Under the pieces are notes generated by a model. That model did no database searches. It saw nothing but the letters and a program-made list of their open reading frames with translations, and was not told the DNA's origin. A DNA stretch of 64,000 nt from Steinernema hermaphroditum (lineage: Eukaryota > Nematoda > Chromadorea > Rhabditida > Steinernematidae), in NCBI GenBank assembly GCA_030435675.1, contig CM059621.1:2356001-2420000 (forward strand), in the 5' to 3' direction. Shown piece by piece: positions 1-11,880 of this stretch (its first letter is position 1; each line of letters begins with the position of its first letter). The translations under genes were made by a program, and so were the position numbers.

Positions 1-1182
1 ATCGTAAGCATCTTTTCGAATAATGCGCTCCGGCTGCAGCGAAGAAGATTAAAATTAGCAAATTGAAGCACAAAACTAACCGACATATATCCGATGCAAC
101 CGACATTGGTTTTCACAAGCGAGTTCACCAAATGGCCGGAGATGCCGAAATCGCAAAGCTTCACAGTTCCGTTGAAGTCGAGAAGGATGTTCGATGGCTT
201 CACGTCGCGATGAATGACAGAGAATTGAGCTTTCAGGTAGTTGAGACCGTCGAGTACTCCACAAGCTATCCTATCCAAGGCTGACTCAGGGAACGGATGG
301 CCGATCCTCTTGAGGAGCGTGTCGAGGCAAGTGGCCATGCACTCCATGAGTATATGGACGTGCTGGTTGTCAAAGATGTACCCGTAGCAGCGGACGATGT
401 TGGGGGAACCGTGAGCATTGCTGACAATTTCCAGGTCGGTAAGGATCCTCTTCGACTCTTCTTCCTTCAGGTTGCTGACGACCATTTTCTAAAAGTGCGT
501 CGCAATGTACATTTAAATCCACTGAAGTCATCCTTGCCTTAACAGCCATAACCTGACCGCCATTTCGCAGCTGCATCTTCTTCACTTCGCCGTAAGATCC
601 TTGACCGAGCTTGTTCAACTCAACGAGATCGTTCATTGAGACACCGTAGTACTGGCTCCCGCAAATTTCCACGATACCCGATTTGCGTTTTATCCTTTGG
701 AAGCGCTCGACAAGCTGAAAAACATGCAATTAATACCACCATAGACTGCGATTCTATTCCTCAGACTGCTAATTTTAGACAGCTATGCGAATCGCTTTGA
801 AAACCACCACTAAAACGTCTATATCTGTCTGGAATAAAGATCGTCTAGACACGTCACATGGACAAAGTCTCCGGTTCAATTTATTAATTACAGCCGGTTG
901 AAAACACATTTTCCTGATGAATTATTAACGCTCAAGCATGTCCAAATCACCGCGCAATCCGCTTTCTCGCTATAGCAAGCACAGCTAGTCAAAAATATGC
1001 TGTTTTGCTTCTGGATTTAGTTCAACAACAAAATTATATAACCAACTTACATCCTGTGTTTCTTGGGCATATCTATCAGCCGGATCCTGGTCAAAATTAA
1101 GCTGAAGTCCGCCGAAGCTTGCTAAAATAAAACATTGTAATCATCAAACGTCAGACTGCAGCCACTTACGTTTCTTAGCCAT
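1..1182 (-). CDS. MAP kinase kinase (MKK7/MEK-1-like), 5' part, runs off left edge
   Basis: Dual-specificity kinase that phosphorylates a MAPK (JNK/p38 branch) in the cytoplasm. Exons (minus): 1170-1182, 1051-1121, 538-714, 81-488, 1-33; 234 codons in frame, C-terminus outside the window. Seen in the translation: glycine loop LGQGSYGEV (about residues 64-72), ATP lysine K87 in MAVKK, HRDVKPSN (180-187), DFG (200-202), activation loop with S210 and T214 (SLVKT) and YMSPERI. The EEESKRILTDLEIV and MECMATCLDTLLKR stretches resemble MKK7 more than MKK3/6 or MKK4, but assignment within the MKKs is tentative. The third intron (489-537) only works as a GC-AG intron (AAG|GCAAGG); using it restores an unbroken MAVKKMVVSNL. 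The start is ATG 1182, followed by a 13-nt first exon. The 1.2-2.4 kb upstream sequence is its presumed promoter. Confidence 0.88.
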
Positions 1183-2487
1183 GCTCGCCTACCCGTGAGC
1201 CGCGAAAATTTCGCGGCAATCAGATCTGGCGCTGCTCCTTCTCGGCTTGTCGGCTCCGCACGACTGAAGTCGAACGAGAATCGACTGAAACGCGAACCGA
1301 TCAGTTCGGCCACACCTTCATTCAGAGGCCGATGACGCATCATCAACGCTGATGGCATTATTTACCTCGCCTCCGGTGTGGAGCGGGGGAGTAATCTGGC
1401 TTGTCGCATCATCTTACTCCTCCTGCCGCCGCTGTCACCACCACAGCGATGGCCACGCGCGACGCCGAAGTGACTAATGCACACGGCGGAAAGCGAATCG
1501 CACCCCATCGTGTGAGTCATACGCGCACACGACACGAGGAACAAACAAAAACAGCTCGTAAACTGAACTGCCGTTTAGCGGCAGCTGCGGCGCGAATCTC
1601 GAATAACGCCATAAGGAGCGCGAGCGTGGAAATGGACGCGGGGAAGACGCCGACGGCGGAGCAGCCTCTCGTTCGCCCGACGGCCGCAAGCCGCACTATG
1701 ATGGCCGACGCCGCGGGAGAGGCTCGCTGTTTCGACACCGCAACGAGCGCGCACGTTGTCGACCGTTCTTCTTCTTCTTCCAATCGATTTGTGCACGGGA
1801 ACAGATTGAAAAGGTGTGCAGGAACGGAAATGGAGCGCTGTTGCCGGAAGACGTCTCGAGATAACGAGCTGGTTTTTGGAGGGGCGATACATTTGTCGCC
1901 ATCAATTTGTGTTTTCCGGATCTCTTTTTAAATAACAAATAGGCACATATTTCGAGGAAAACAGGAACAGTCTTTTGGTTCTTTAAGTGCATGGATTAGA
2001 ATATAAGTACAGCAGTGCACTATTAATCCGCGTAATAATAGCTTTTCCAGGTCTTGCAGTGTTCATAGCGACGATCTTATCTCGATGAAGAACAGGTTTT
2101 GGGAAGGGAAGATAATGCCCGTTATTCTTCTTGTTTTCATCGAGAAAAAAGAATGGATTATGAGTCGTATATGGAGTGCCGAATGAAAGAACGCATGAAT
2201 TAAAACTAATTCTGAGAAATATTCGAAAACAAGAAAGGATTGCTTTTGAGCAAAACAAGGGAAAATTAGGGTAGGCGTCAGCATTATTGTGTCCAATTCT
2301 TGGAATCATCCCAAGATGCTAATGAGATCGAATGCCAAAAAGCTCATGGTCAAGAAAAGATGAGAGAAATCTGAATGATTGAGGTTTACCGTTTTTTTCT
2401 TTCCTTTGCCAGAAAACGTACAGAATTTTCATGATCAACATTTCGTTTTGCCAGGAAACGTGTACATTGTCATAAATCTCATTTCAG
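1183..2487. other. Intergenic region between divergent MKK and TMEM42-like genes
   Basis: About 1.3 kb between two divergently transcribed genes. The MKK-proximal half (1200-1900) is G+C-rich with scattered open frames in several phases but no coherent protein; the TMEM42 side (1930-2480) is A+T-rich. It probably holds both promoters. I see no further gene. Confidence 0.5.
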
Positions 2488-2930
2488 ATGACCATCGTAT
2501 TCGGAATTCTCGCCGGATTCTTCGCTGCTTCAGCGTCCGCATCAGCTAAACTTCTCTTCGATGACTGGAACTCGATGCCTATCCAGGCATTCTTCCTCAT
2601 CGCCTTCATTTTCTCCAACGTCATGATGTGGTGGAATCACACGAAGGCCCTTCAGGACAGCGCATCAACATTGACGGTGAGCACTCACACGATCCATTTA
2701 AATATGCGCTAGCGTTTTGTTTCAGGTTACTGTATTGAACACTGGATCAAACTTTCTCGTAACGGTGAGTTCTCTTCGGAGATGTGGTAAAAAAAGCGTG
2801 CTTTCAGGCTGCCTATGCCCTCTTCGTATTTAACGAGCAGAGAAGTCTTCTATGGTATGTGGGCATCGCCGTAATTCTTCTAGGAACAGCCATTGTTGCG
2901 CGAAGTACCAACAAATCAAAGAGTGAATGA
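2488..2930 (+). CDS. TMEM42: TMEM42-like small multi-spanning membrane protein (EamA/DMT fold)
   Basis: Exons 2488-2676, 2726-2764, 2808-2930; 117 codons, 116 aa. Four hydrophobic segments: MTIVFGILAGFFAASASASAK at the N-terminus, PIQAFFLIAFIFSNVMMWW, VTVLNTGSNFLVTAAYALFVFNE, and SLLWYVGIAVILLGTAIVA close to the C-terminus, ending in a short basic tail. The NEQRSLLWYVGIAVILLG stretch is typical of the drug/metabolite transporter half-fold found in TMEM42; transported substrate is not known for the family. ATG lies immediately after TTTCAG, a normal trans-splice acceptor, so the start is well defined although human TMEM42 has a longer N-terminus. AATAAA at 2986 follows the stop by 55 nt. Confidence 0.8.
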
Positions 2931-3941
2931 GTGGGCCAGAAAGATATAATTTATTGATGCCGGTACATATCAACATCATTGTGTAAATAAATTCCGATTG
3001 TACAAACTGGGATTACTTATCTAGAATCGTAGCAAGAAGGATCTCACCGTAATTCTGGGGATTGAAGAAGGCGCGCGCATTCACATTACTTTTCGAAGTG
3101 CTCCAGTTGTACTAATATGCTAATATTGTACGTCATTTTCCGTAGAATACTCTCAAATGTACACCTATTAAATAAGTTCACCCCGTTATCTTTTATACGT
3201 ACAGCTGTTAGCAATCTATAAAAGTACCGTATTCGATCTGAATCAGCACCAAAGTACACGACATACACAAGAGAAAAAGGGAATTCTTTGCATTCCGAAG
3301 GCCCTACGTAAATGTCTTTCATAACACATCCATGCTGATTTCGTAAAGAATTACGAATTTGAACGTTGCTAAATGTGACGTTTTTCGTACACAACACTGT
3401 AAACAACATCGAAATATTGCAGTGACGTAATGACGTGATGACGTGTATACCTTATACCAAAATAGCCCTAGCTTCAAAATAGGATCATGGCCTTAGCTTC
3501 ACAGCAGAATATCCTCCATCTATACATTAGTTCATTTCCTTCGGGACTGATTCTTAATTTTAGTCTTGAGTGATGCAATCAAGAGTGATGCAATTTAGCG
3601 TAACATGTGCTGGCGCTAGCGCTGGCATTCCCGTTGTGCAAACACCCTTGCTCAAGGTCATTTTAAGATCTTTCGGTATCCTGACAGAGCCATCGGAAGT
3701 GCAAAAGACAGCTGTTTTTAGGTAGGTTCACCAACAAATCCTCCTGTTCGCAAGCTGTCCTCAGTCTAGCGGGTCCCACCACGACTTCCCGGCTGCATTG
3801 TTCGTCCTTTTACGGTTGCTTTTCTCTGCCGTTTTGATAATTAAAATTTTGAAAAAGGACTGTTTTCGCATCGCTTTCGGCTGTTTTCACGTGTTTATGT
3901 CGGTTTCTACTTATGTTCTGGTTTTCAGGTATTTTGCCAAT
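2931..3941. other. Intergenic region upstream of rpc-1
   Basis: About 1 kb with no supported gene. It contains the TMEM42 poly(A) signal at its left end and, at 3910-3930, a pyrimidine-rich stretch ending in TTTTCAG just before the rpc-1 start. A hydrophilic minus-strand open frame (3086-3409) has no recognisable features and I do not call it. Confidence 0.45.
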
Positions 3942-6900
3942 ATGGGTAAGGGAAAAGAGCAGTTCCGAGAAGCCGACAAATCCCGCCGAGTGTAAGTGTC
4001 GTTGCTTCTAATGTGGTTCTATTGTGCTTTTCCAGCGCCGGGGTGCAGTTCTGCACCGGAGATCGCGAAATGCTCCGGCAGATGGCTCATCTCGAAGTTT
4101 TCAACAATAAGCTCTATGAGGAGGCTCCCGGTCGATTCTTGCCGGCCACTTTTGGTCCACTGGATACTCGTCTTGTAAGTGATAGTTCGTTTAAAGTGGA
4201 AATCATTTAACTCTCTCATTCAACGTATCTTGTGCTTTCACCATATTTATTTGAGCTACTTCATGATAACCGCTTATTTTAGGGCACTTCGCTGAAAACA
4301 ACAAACTGCGACACATGCAATCAAAATCTGACAGATTGCGTGGGCCATTTTGGATTCATCGACCTCGAAATGCCAGTTTTCCACTCGGGCTTTTTCCCAA
4401 TGCTTACGCGTATGCTCCAGTGCATTTGCAAGGTAACTTCTACTCACCAGGGTACATTCCTCATCAATTCATTTAGAATTGCTCGGCACTTTTGTTGAGC
4501 CCGGAAGATAAGCGCAAATATTCACGGATAATTATGAATCGCGGCATCAGAACGATGAAATCTATCCATGCGGACATCGTCAAAGCGTGCAAGAAACACA
4601 GTCGCTGTGACAACTGTGGAATGAAGAACGGTATTGTGAAGAAGGCTGTTGGCGCGGTGTTGAAGATCGCCCACGGCGAGCCCATCCCTAATGAACAAAT
4701 GAGTGGCGATTACGCACTTGCCCTGCAAAAGAACAAGGATTTGCTCAGTCTGGTTCCAAGCGTCAAGTTCTCGCTGATTGACCCTCTCAGAGCTCTGAAA
4801 CTCTTCAACAATGTCGATAATGAGGTGTACAAAGACGCATTTCCTGGAAGTAACCACGAATTCATATGTTTAGGACATTCCCATTTTGATGTGCAATGCC
4901 GGAGAAACAAATCATCCCCGCGATTTCATCCTGACTCGTATCTCCGTCCCTCCAGTTTGCATTCGGCCATCTGTGGTGTCGCAGTTGAAGGCAGGATCGA
5001 CTGAAGATGACCTCACCATGAAGCTCACTGAGATCATGCTTATCAACGATGTCCTTAAGAAGCACAAGCGCGACGGTGCGCCAATCAAGACAATCAACGA
5101 GACCTGGGATCATCTGCAGGTTGCACAATCCCTACAATGCATGAAAATGAATAGCATGATTGTAGGTTCAATGCGCTCTTTACATCAACAGTGAATTGAG
5201 TGGTATTCCCCCAGAGCTGCAGCCCAAGAAGTTCACGCGAGGTTTGACTCAGCGTTTGAAGGGTAAACAAGGTCGTTTCCGTGGAAACCTGTCGGGAAAA
5301 CGTGTGGACTTCAGTGGTCGTACGGTAAGATCACTGAGCGATATGGTTCCTTCTAAATTTGTGATGTTTAGGTAATTTCACCCGATCCAAATTTGAAGAT
5401 CGACCAAGTGGGCGTGCCTATCCACGTCGCTAAGATTCTCACCTTCCCTGAAGTCATTAATAATGCTAATATCGAGTACATGAGGAAGGTTGTTCGAAAT
5501 GGAGAGTACAAACATCCCGGCGCCACTCACATCATTGACCACAAAACGGGCAACAAGAAATCTCTTCGCTACGGTGACCTCGAAATGCATGCGAAGTCGC
5601 TTAAGCCAGGAGACGTTGTTGAGCGTCACCTGAACGATAATGACGTTGTGCTGTTCAATCGCCAGCCGTCTCTTCACAAGATTAGTATCATGTCGCATCG
5701 AGTGAAAGTCGTCCCTGGCCGAACCTTCCGGTAAGTCCTGCCGGATCGGTCACCCTTCATAATGTCATGTAGGTTCAACGAATGCGCCTGCACTCCGTAC
5801 AACGCCGATTTCGACGGTGATGAGATGAATCTGCACGTACCACAGACGTACGAGGCCCGTGCAGAAGCATCTTGCCTCATGAATGTCAAGTCTAATCTCA
5901 TCACGCCCCGTTCCGGAGAGCCCCTTATTGCTGCTATCCAAGATTTCATCACCGGAGGCTACCTGCTGACCCACAAAGACAGTTTCTTCCCTCGGAGCGA
6001 AGTCCAACGATTCGCCGCTGCCATCATTGACAACACCGAAAAGAAACAACGGCGTATTCGCATTCCGCCTCCTGCGATCCTAAAGCCATGCGAGTTGTGG
6101 ACTGGAAAACAAGTTAGTTCTCCGTGAAATGGACCTAGTTCTAGAGAATTCTGTTTCAGTTGGTGGAGTTGATCATTCGGCCATTTGCGCCTAAGAAAGG
6201 CGAGAAGGACGTCCTCTTGAATTTGAGTACCAAGAACAAGAGTTACACTGGAAACAACGAGTTCTGCGTGAAGGACTCATATGTAATTATCAAGAACAGT
6301 CAGCTGATCGCAGGAGTTCTTGACAAGTCGCTTCTCGGCTCTGGAAGCAAGACGAACATCTTCTACGTACTGATGAGAGATTTCGGTGAAAATGCTGCCG
6401 TTGACGCGATGTGGCGACTTGCGCGAATGGCTCCCGTCTTCTTGTCCAATCGTGGATTTTCGATTGGAATCGGCGACGTTCGTCCCGGGGAGCAGCTTCT
6501 GAAGGAGAAGACAGAACTTCTTGACAAAGGATACGCGAAGTGTCGAGAGTTCATCCAGAGCCTCGATGAAGGTCGATTGAAAGCTCAACCCGGCTGCACC
6601 GAGAACGAAACTTTGGAAGCGCTCATCCTTCGTGAGCTTTCAATGATTCGTGACCATGCCGGTCAGGTGTGTCTTCGTAATCTGTCGAAGTAAGATTCTC
6701 TCCACTTTTTCGCATTGGAGTAATTCCTGGTTGTAGGCACAATGCGCCGTTGACCATGGCCATCTGCGGTTCGAAAGGTTCCTTCATCAACATCTCTCAG
6801 ATGATTGCCTGTGTCGGTCAGCAAGCCATCTCCGGTCATCGACCTCCTGACGGCTTCGAGCAACGTTCGCTCCCCCACTTCTTGAAGGGCGAGAAAACGC

Positions 6901-8782
6901 CTGAAGCCAAGGGTTTCGTCGAAAACAGCTTCTACTCTGGCCTGACACCTACGGAGTTCTTCTTTCACACCATGGGAGGTCGTGAAGGTCTTGTCGATAC
7001 AGCCGTCAAAACCGCTGAAACTGGTTATATGCAGCGTCGTTTGGTCAAATGTTTGGAGGACCTGTGCTGCAACTATGATGGAACCGTGCGCACATGCAAC
7101 GGCGAAGTCGTGGAGTTTATTTTCGGCGAAGACGGCCTCGATCCTTCGATGATGGAAGCGAAGGACGGATCGGTAGTGGACTTCAAGCACGAACTGGAGC
7201 GAATCATGAACACGGAGAAGTACGAATCTGACGAAATCGAAGAATATGACCGGAAAACGGTGCAAGATATCCTGCAAGACAGTGTTAAGAAGATGTGCCC
7301 CAAGAACTACAGCAGTTTCGGCGACGATCTTATGGCGTTTTTGATGAAATTCTACGACTCGATGGAGCCTTATTTCAATCTGCCTAAGAATTGTCATAAG
7401 CATCTCGATGTCAAGAAAGAAGTGTGAGTTGTTTGACATATAAATAACGATGTCCAACATGCTTCTTTTAGAGTGTGTGAAGAATGCGCACAGAAATTGC
7501 AAATACGAAATAACGTCATCAAAGCGAACTGCCTCTCACTGGCTCTGATGAAAGAGCTCACCATAGTGTGTATTCATAAGCTGGAAAGAGCTATCACGGA
7601 GCCCGGTACTGCTGTGGGAGCCGTTGCCGCCACTTCTATTGGTGGGATAAGCGAGCATCCTATAAGATTATGAGCCTTATCGTTTAGGTGAACCCTCCAC
7701 GCAAATGACCCTCAAAACCTTCCATTTCGCCGGTGTTGCCTCCATGAACATCACGCAGGGTGTGCCTCGAATCAAGGAAATTATTAATGCTGTCAAAGCG
7801 ATCTCCACACCTCTGATTACGGCTACTCTCGTTAGGGACAACGACGAAAAGCTGGCACGACGTGTCAAGGCGCGTATTGAGAAGACTACCTTAGGCGAAG
7901 TTTGCGAATACATGGAGGAAATCTACATGCCCGACCGAAGCTTTATTCTCATCAAGCTGGACGCCAAGCGAATCCGTCTTCTTCAGTTGGAAGTCGCCAT
8001 GCACACGATCATCCGTTCCATCACATCGACGAAGATGCCTGTTAAGGTCGCCGAAGGCCAGATACATGTGCTTGGAAAGACGATGCTGCTGATAGAGCCC
8101 ACAGTCAGCGACAAGAGCTTCCTGGTGATGGCGATGCAATACTTGAAATATCACTTGTCCGACGTTGTCATCAAGGGTTTGCCGAATATCACACGATGCG
8201 TCATCAACGCCGATGAACGCACTGGCCAGTCGTTCAATCTGCTGGTCGAAGGAACGGATTTCCGTGAGGTGCTCGCAACACCCGAAATCGATGGAAAGAA
8301 GACGAACTTCAACAATGCGCTCATCGTGGCCGAAGTGCTCGGAATCGAAGCTGCTCGTGCGTGTATTATCAATGAAATTCTAAGCACAATGGAGTCGCAC
8401 GGTATTGGTCTCGACAGGCGGCATGTTATGCTCCTCGCCGATTTGATGACTTACAGGTTTGTTCAGTGAGCTTCGTCCCTAATAACTCTTTTAATTTAGG
8501 GGTGCTGTCCTCGGAATCACACGCAACGGATTGGTTCGAATGAAGGAGTCGGTACTGCTGCTCGCTTCATTCGAAAAAACGACGGATCATCTCTTCGAAG
8601 CGGCCTTCTTCAACCAAGTTGATCGAATCAACGGCGTCTCCGAATGTATCATCATGGGCGCACCAATGACTATCGGCACAGGTCTCTTCAAACTGCTACA
8701 CAATCACAATCCCGAAAAGAAACCGCTCGGAGTGCGCCGAAAAACCATCTTCGAGTCGCCAGAATTCCGCCTAAAGTTATGA
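3942..8782 (+). CDS. rpc-1: DNA-directed RNA polymerase III largest subunit RPC1
   Basis: Catalytic subunit of nuclear Pol III (tRNA, 5S, U6 synthesis). Thirteen exons: 3942-3991, 4036-4174, 4283-4432, 4477-4824, 4874-5119, 5166-5324, 5372-5730, 5773-6112, 6160-6689, 6737-7423, 7472-7641, 7688-8456, 8500-8782; 4230 nt, 1409 aa, close to human POLR3A (1390). Landmarks: N-terminal zinc site ([16 protein letters not shown]), [23 protein letters not shown], the catalytic [10 protein letters not shown] with D496, D498 and D500 at the start of exon 8, [12 protein letters not shown], the bridge-helix region [35 protein letters not shown], and the C-terminal [16 protein letters not shown]. The exon 4/5 junction was placed at 4824|4825 because it restores [12 protein letters not shown], matching the family. 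The acceptor TTTTCAG 14 nt before the ATG suggests trans-splicing. Likely first gene of an operon. Confidence 0.98.
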
Positions 8783-9149
8783 TTGTTATTTTCTCATTGT
8801 TATAGCGTTCTTGTTGTTATTGTTGATGCTGTCAGGAAGTATATTTACGAAGGGTCTTCTTTGCCGTTTTGAAGCGTTCCTGTGCGGGTGTAAGGCCTTA
8901 CTTGGTTTGTATTTCTATAAAGGGTGTCTATGATGCTACTGCAGACAGATGCGACCTGAAGACTGCCTGTCTACGCTTGTTGCAGGCAGACGGTCTTCAG
9001 ACACTTCAGACAGTTCTTGTGTGTCTTCTGTCTAGAATGACTGTCTGCGACATCGTTTTCTGCAGACAGTTTTACAGTCGCTGTTCTGGCGTTGCATTTG
9101 CGTTTTTATCTGTTCTATTCGGCTTAGATAACGTAATACTTTTAGGTTT
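8783..9149. other. Intercistronic spacer with clustered CAGACAG/CTGTCTG motifs
   Basis: The 367 bp between the rpc-1 stop and the PIG-F-like start contain, from about 8935 to 9075, repeated CAGACAG and CTGTCTG heptamers in both orientations, able to form several competing hairpins. It ends in ACTTTTAG, a trans-splice acceptor four bases before the next ATG. No gene is supported. Confidence 0.5.
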
Positions 9150-9997
9150 ATGAACACCGTAGGACGTGCCATAGGCACAACACTCGCCGCATTTCCGGTT
9201 TCCTACGTCGTAGCTGTTCTGTTTGGAGCTCCTGCCTTCAGGTATCTGTACATGAACAATGTAGGGATTACGAACGGTGTTTCAGTCATTTTGCCGAGAC
9301 TGCGACTTTCGCCGCTGTGATCTCAGTTTTCACCGCGCTCCCGTTGGTGTTTGCTGCGGACGGCGACTACAACACTCTATTCAGCATCGCTTTCGAGAAC
9401 GAGTAAGATTGTGAAGTTTGTTAGCCACGTTGTTCACGATCTTTCTAGAACCGCTGGCCTCAGCAAGAAAAAGCTCACCCTTCACCGTTTCGCACTCGGC
9501 GCTCTCTTTGGAGCTTGGGTTAGCTGCGTTGTGATTCCATTGGATTGGGATCGTTGGTGGCAGGTAAGCCGGAGTTTTTATGTAAATTCTTCATTTCGTT
9601 TGTGCGCTGAACGATCCTTCTGCTCACATCGCGTGATAGCATGCATTTCAACGATACGCAATTAGATAACGCGCCGCCCCGCGCTACATCTTGCAAAAAC
9701 TGGTTTTTGTTTAACAGTTTACACTCTCCGCATGGCTGTTTTGTCTTTATCACTGCATTCTTGTGCGTTTCCACATGCCCAACATCAAAATGTTACATCA
9801 AATAGGTACACTTTCAAACTGTTATGCTTCATTATTAACTTCTTCATCTTAATCTGTTTTAGAAGTGGCCGGTTCCCTGTGTGTTCGGCACGGTTTTCGG
9901 CTCGCTCGCGGGAGTCGTCTTCGCCTTCATCGAACAACTCCGTTTCGTCCGTCGCTGGCGTCAGCGCACAACCTCAGCGCATCACAAATTGATTTGA
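9150..9997 (+). CDS. PIG-F-like GPI ethanolamine-phosphate transferase accessory subunit
   Basis: PIG-F is the ER membrane partner of PIG-O and PIG-G, which add ethanolamine phosphate to the GPI anchor. Exons 9150-9241, 9286-9402, 9449-9563, 9863-9997; 152 aa. Diagnostic family signature: VLFGAP near residue 24-29, a hydrophobic FAAVISVFTALPLVF segment, then [28 protein letters not shown] (the GAWLGAxPIPLDWDRPWQxWP motif) and a last membrane segment. Human PIG-F (219 aa) has about 70 more residues with two additional membrane segments at its N-terminus; here the ATG sits directly behind a CTTTTAG acceptor, so either the nematode protein is short or an upstream exon was missed. Lies 367 bp after rpc-1 and 58 bp before nprl-2. 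Confidence 0.85.
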
Positions 9998-10055
9998 GGC
10001 CGAAATATTAATTCTTCTACTTCCTGTTTACTCATCATCCTTATCATCCACCATC

Positions 10056-11773
10056 ATGGCGTCTACATCTACAGCAATTAATTTTACGATGAACGAGGCG
10101 ATGAACAGCTTCTTGAGCGAAATCGGCGAGATTCCGAAGCTCGAAGGGATCATCTATGCCGAGTTTGACACCAACACCGGCCCTGTTATTCGTTATCAGG
10201 TTTAATGTGTTTTGTAATGATAATATATTTAATGGTAGTGCAGGTTCCTCGTGAGATATTCCCCACACAGCGGTGGCGTACCTTCTCGAACGCCGTGATT
10301 CCTCGGCGCGAAATGTTCAACAAGCTCATCAAAATCGCTTTCCATGACTACAAGGTCATGGGACACCCGGTCTGCCTAAGTAGGTTCAAAACCATCAAAA
10401 TCCATGCGAACAGGCGCTTCAGAACATCGTCGATACCCTCGAGGCGACTTTATCTTCAACCTCTGCTTTGTTGTCTCTAAGGACAGCACCATCGACTGCA
10501 TGTACGAACCTCTAGTCCAAAAATGCTCGCAGTACTTGGTCGAACTGGAAAGAGTGGGCTACCGTACTACTCTGTAGTCATAAAAGGCCTTTCAGGAATG
10601 TTGGTTCCTTTCCAAATCGGCAGCCAAAAGGAAAATGCCTCGGCTTATGCGAAAAATCTTCAAAGGAATAAACAACAACGCCGGCTGTGAGCTGGCCGTC
10701 ACCAAGGCGACGACATTCTACTTGAAACTATGCCCTTCATTCCACGGAAAAGAGCCCCCAAAGATCAGCAAGTACATGGTCCCGATGTTCACTCGAAACC
10801 CACCGCCGATCTCAGCCGAGCAAATCCACAAAATGGACATTCTGTCTCGCAAGGTGTCTCCCTTGCCCGTGTCTAGACACTTACCGTGCACGTCCTAGAT
10901 CATTCCGCACATCGACGGCGTTCGGTGCATCAAGGAGATCTCGAATGTGATCGAAATCGAATCCGACCTAGTGGAGCGATGTGTGCAGAATTTGCACTTC
11001 TACGGCTGCATAACTCTCGTTCCCCTTTTCATGTATTCGAACACCTACGTGACCACGGAAAAGCTGCACAATTTGTACACAGACGGAAGGATGCAGGAGG
11101 AATGTTTGGAGTTTATTAAAAGAACACAGAACGACTGGAGTACGGATGAGAAAAGGCCGACTTTTCCTCAGATCTTTCGTCTGTACGCTAGTCTTAAAGT
11201 AAGTTATACTCTGATTTTTTTTGTCACAAAATCAGCCTTCAATCATCTCGTTGTGGGACCCAAAAATCTGATCCAACGCGTTGAAAACGACGAGCGAACA
11301 TGCGAACTTCGTGCGCTCGTTCCGTCGTTTTCAATGCAATTGCTGATTTATGGGTCCCACAACGAGATGATTGAAGACCGATTTTGTGATTAAAAAAAGA
11401 GTATATACACAATAATACTCAACAAGATATATATACGCTTGCCGCTTCAGACAGGCTACACCCTAAAAGAATGGGTAGGCCGCATCGAGCCGGATATGCT
11501 CAACTTCGACGTTCGTAAATTTATCCAATTCGGGTTGTGTCGCGGGTTCGTCCGAAAACTGTCCGTCTATCCATTCTGCAAGAACCCAAACAACACGTCA
11601 AGGTCAGTTCACACTGATTTACGATCCGACACTCAATCATGCAATTCAGAATTGCCACTTTCTGTAACGGATCACGACCAGTAGAGGACATTGCCATTCA
11701 CTACCGCTGCTCGCCTTTCGACTTGTTGTCCATGTTGCAGAAACATAAGGATTTCGTGTATATTAGCAAATAG
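10056..11773 (+). CDS. nprl-2: GATOR1 complex subunit NPRL2
   Basis: NPRL2 pairs with NPRL3 and DEPDC5 to inactivate Rag GTPases and restrain TORC1 when amino acids are scarce, at the lysosome surface. Exons 10056-10199, 10244-10379, 10414-10553, 10596-10853, 10899-11198, 11451-11602, 11650-11773; 417 aa. Family landmarks: LEGIIYAEFDTNTGPVIRYQVP at the N-terminus (longin fold), DFIFNLCFVV, VPMFTRNP, IIPHIDGVRCIKEIS, VRKFIQFGLCRGFVRKL and a closing EDIAIHYRCSPFDLLSML. The second intron (10380-10413) is only 34 nt. A CTACAG acceptor at 10075 lies after the first ATG, so the spliced-leader mRNA may start at the next in-frame ATG (10089, residue 12). The fifth intron carries a palindromic insertion. 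Start is 58 nt after the PIG-F-like stop. Confidence 0.95.
11214..11399. mobile_element. Palindromic MITE-like insertion in nprl-2 intron 5
   Basis: Long inverted repeat filling most of the intron. Left arm from 11222 (GTCACAAAATC.GCCTTCAATC... to GTGGGACCCA) pairs with right arm ending at 11390 (TGGGTCCCACAACGAGATGA...GATTTTGTGA); the inner part also pairs around GTTGAAAACGACG / CGTCGTTTTCAA. T-rich and A-rich ends (TTTTTTT / AAAAAAA) flank it. No coding capacity. Family not recognised. Confidence 0.75.
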
Positions 11774-11880
11774 TACGATAAATTATTGTTTGGTCATATT
11801 GTACGCTGGCTGACAGAGGCCGTCCCTTGCATGCCTATTCATATTTTTGCTCATTTGACGCCTGTACTAATCCAGATTAG

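Noticed and set aside
1401..1931. Long plus-strand open frame (176 codons) upstream of the MKK gene
   Set aside because: Arg/Ala/Ser-rich composition in a G+C-rich patch with open frames in several phases; no family features or splice context.
6663..7502. 279-codon minus-strand frame inside rpc-1
   Set aside because: Antisense of exons 9-11 of RPC1; the plus strand is unambiguously the coding strand.
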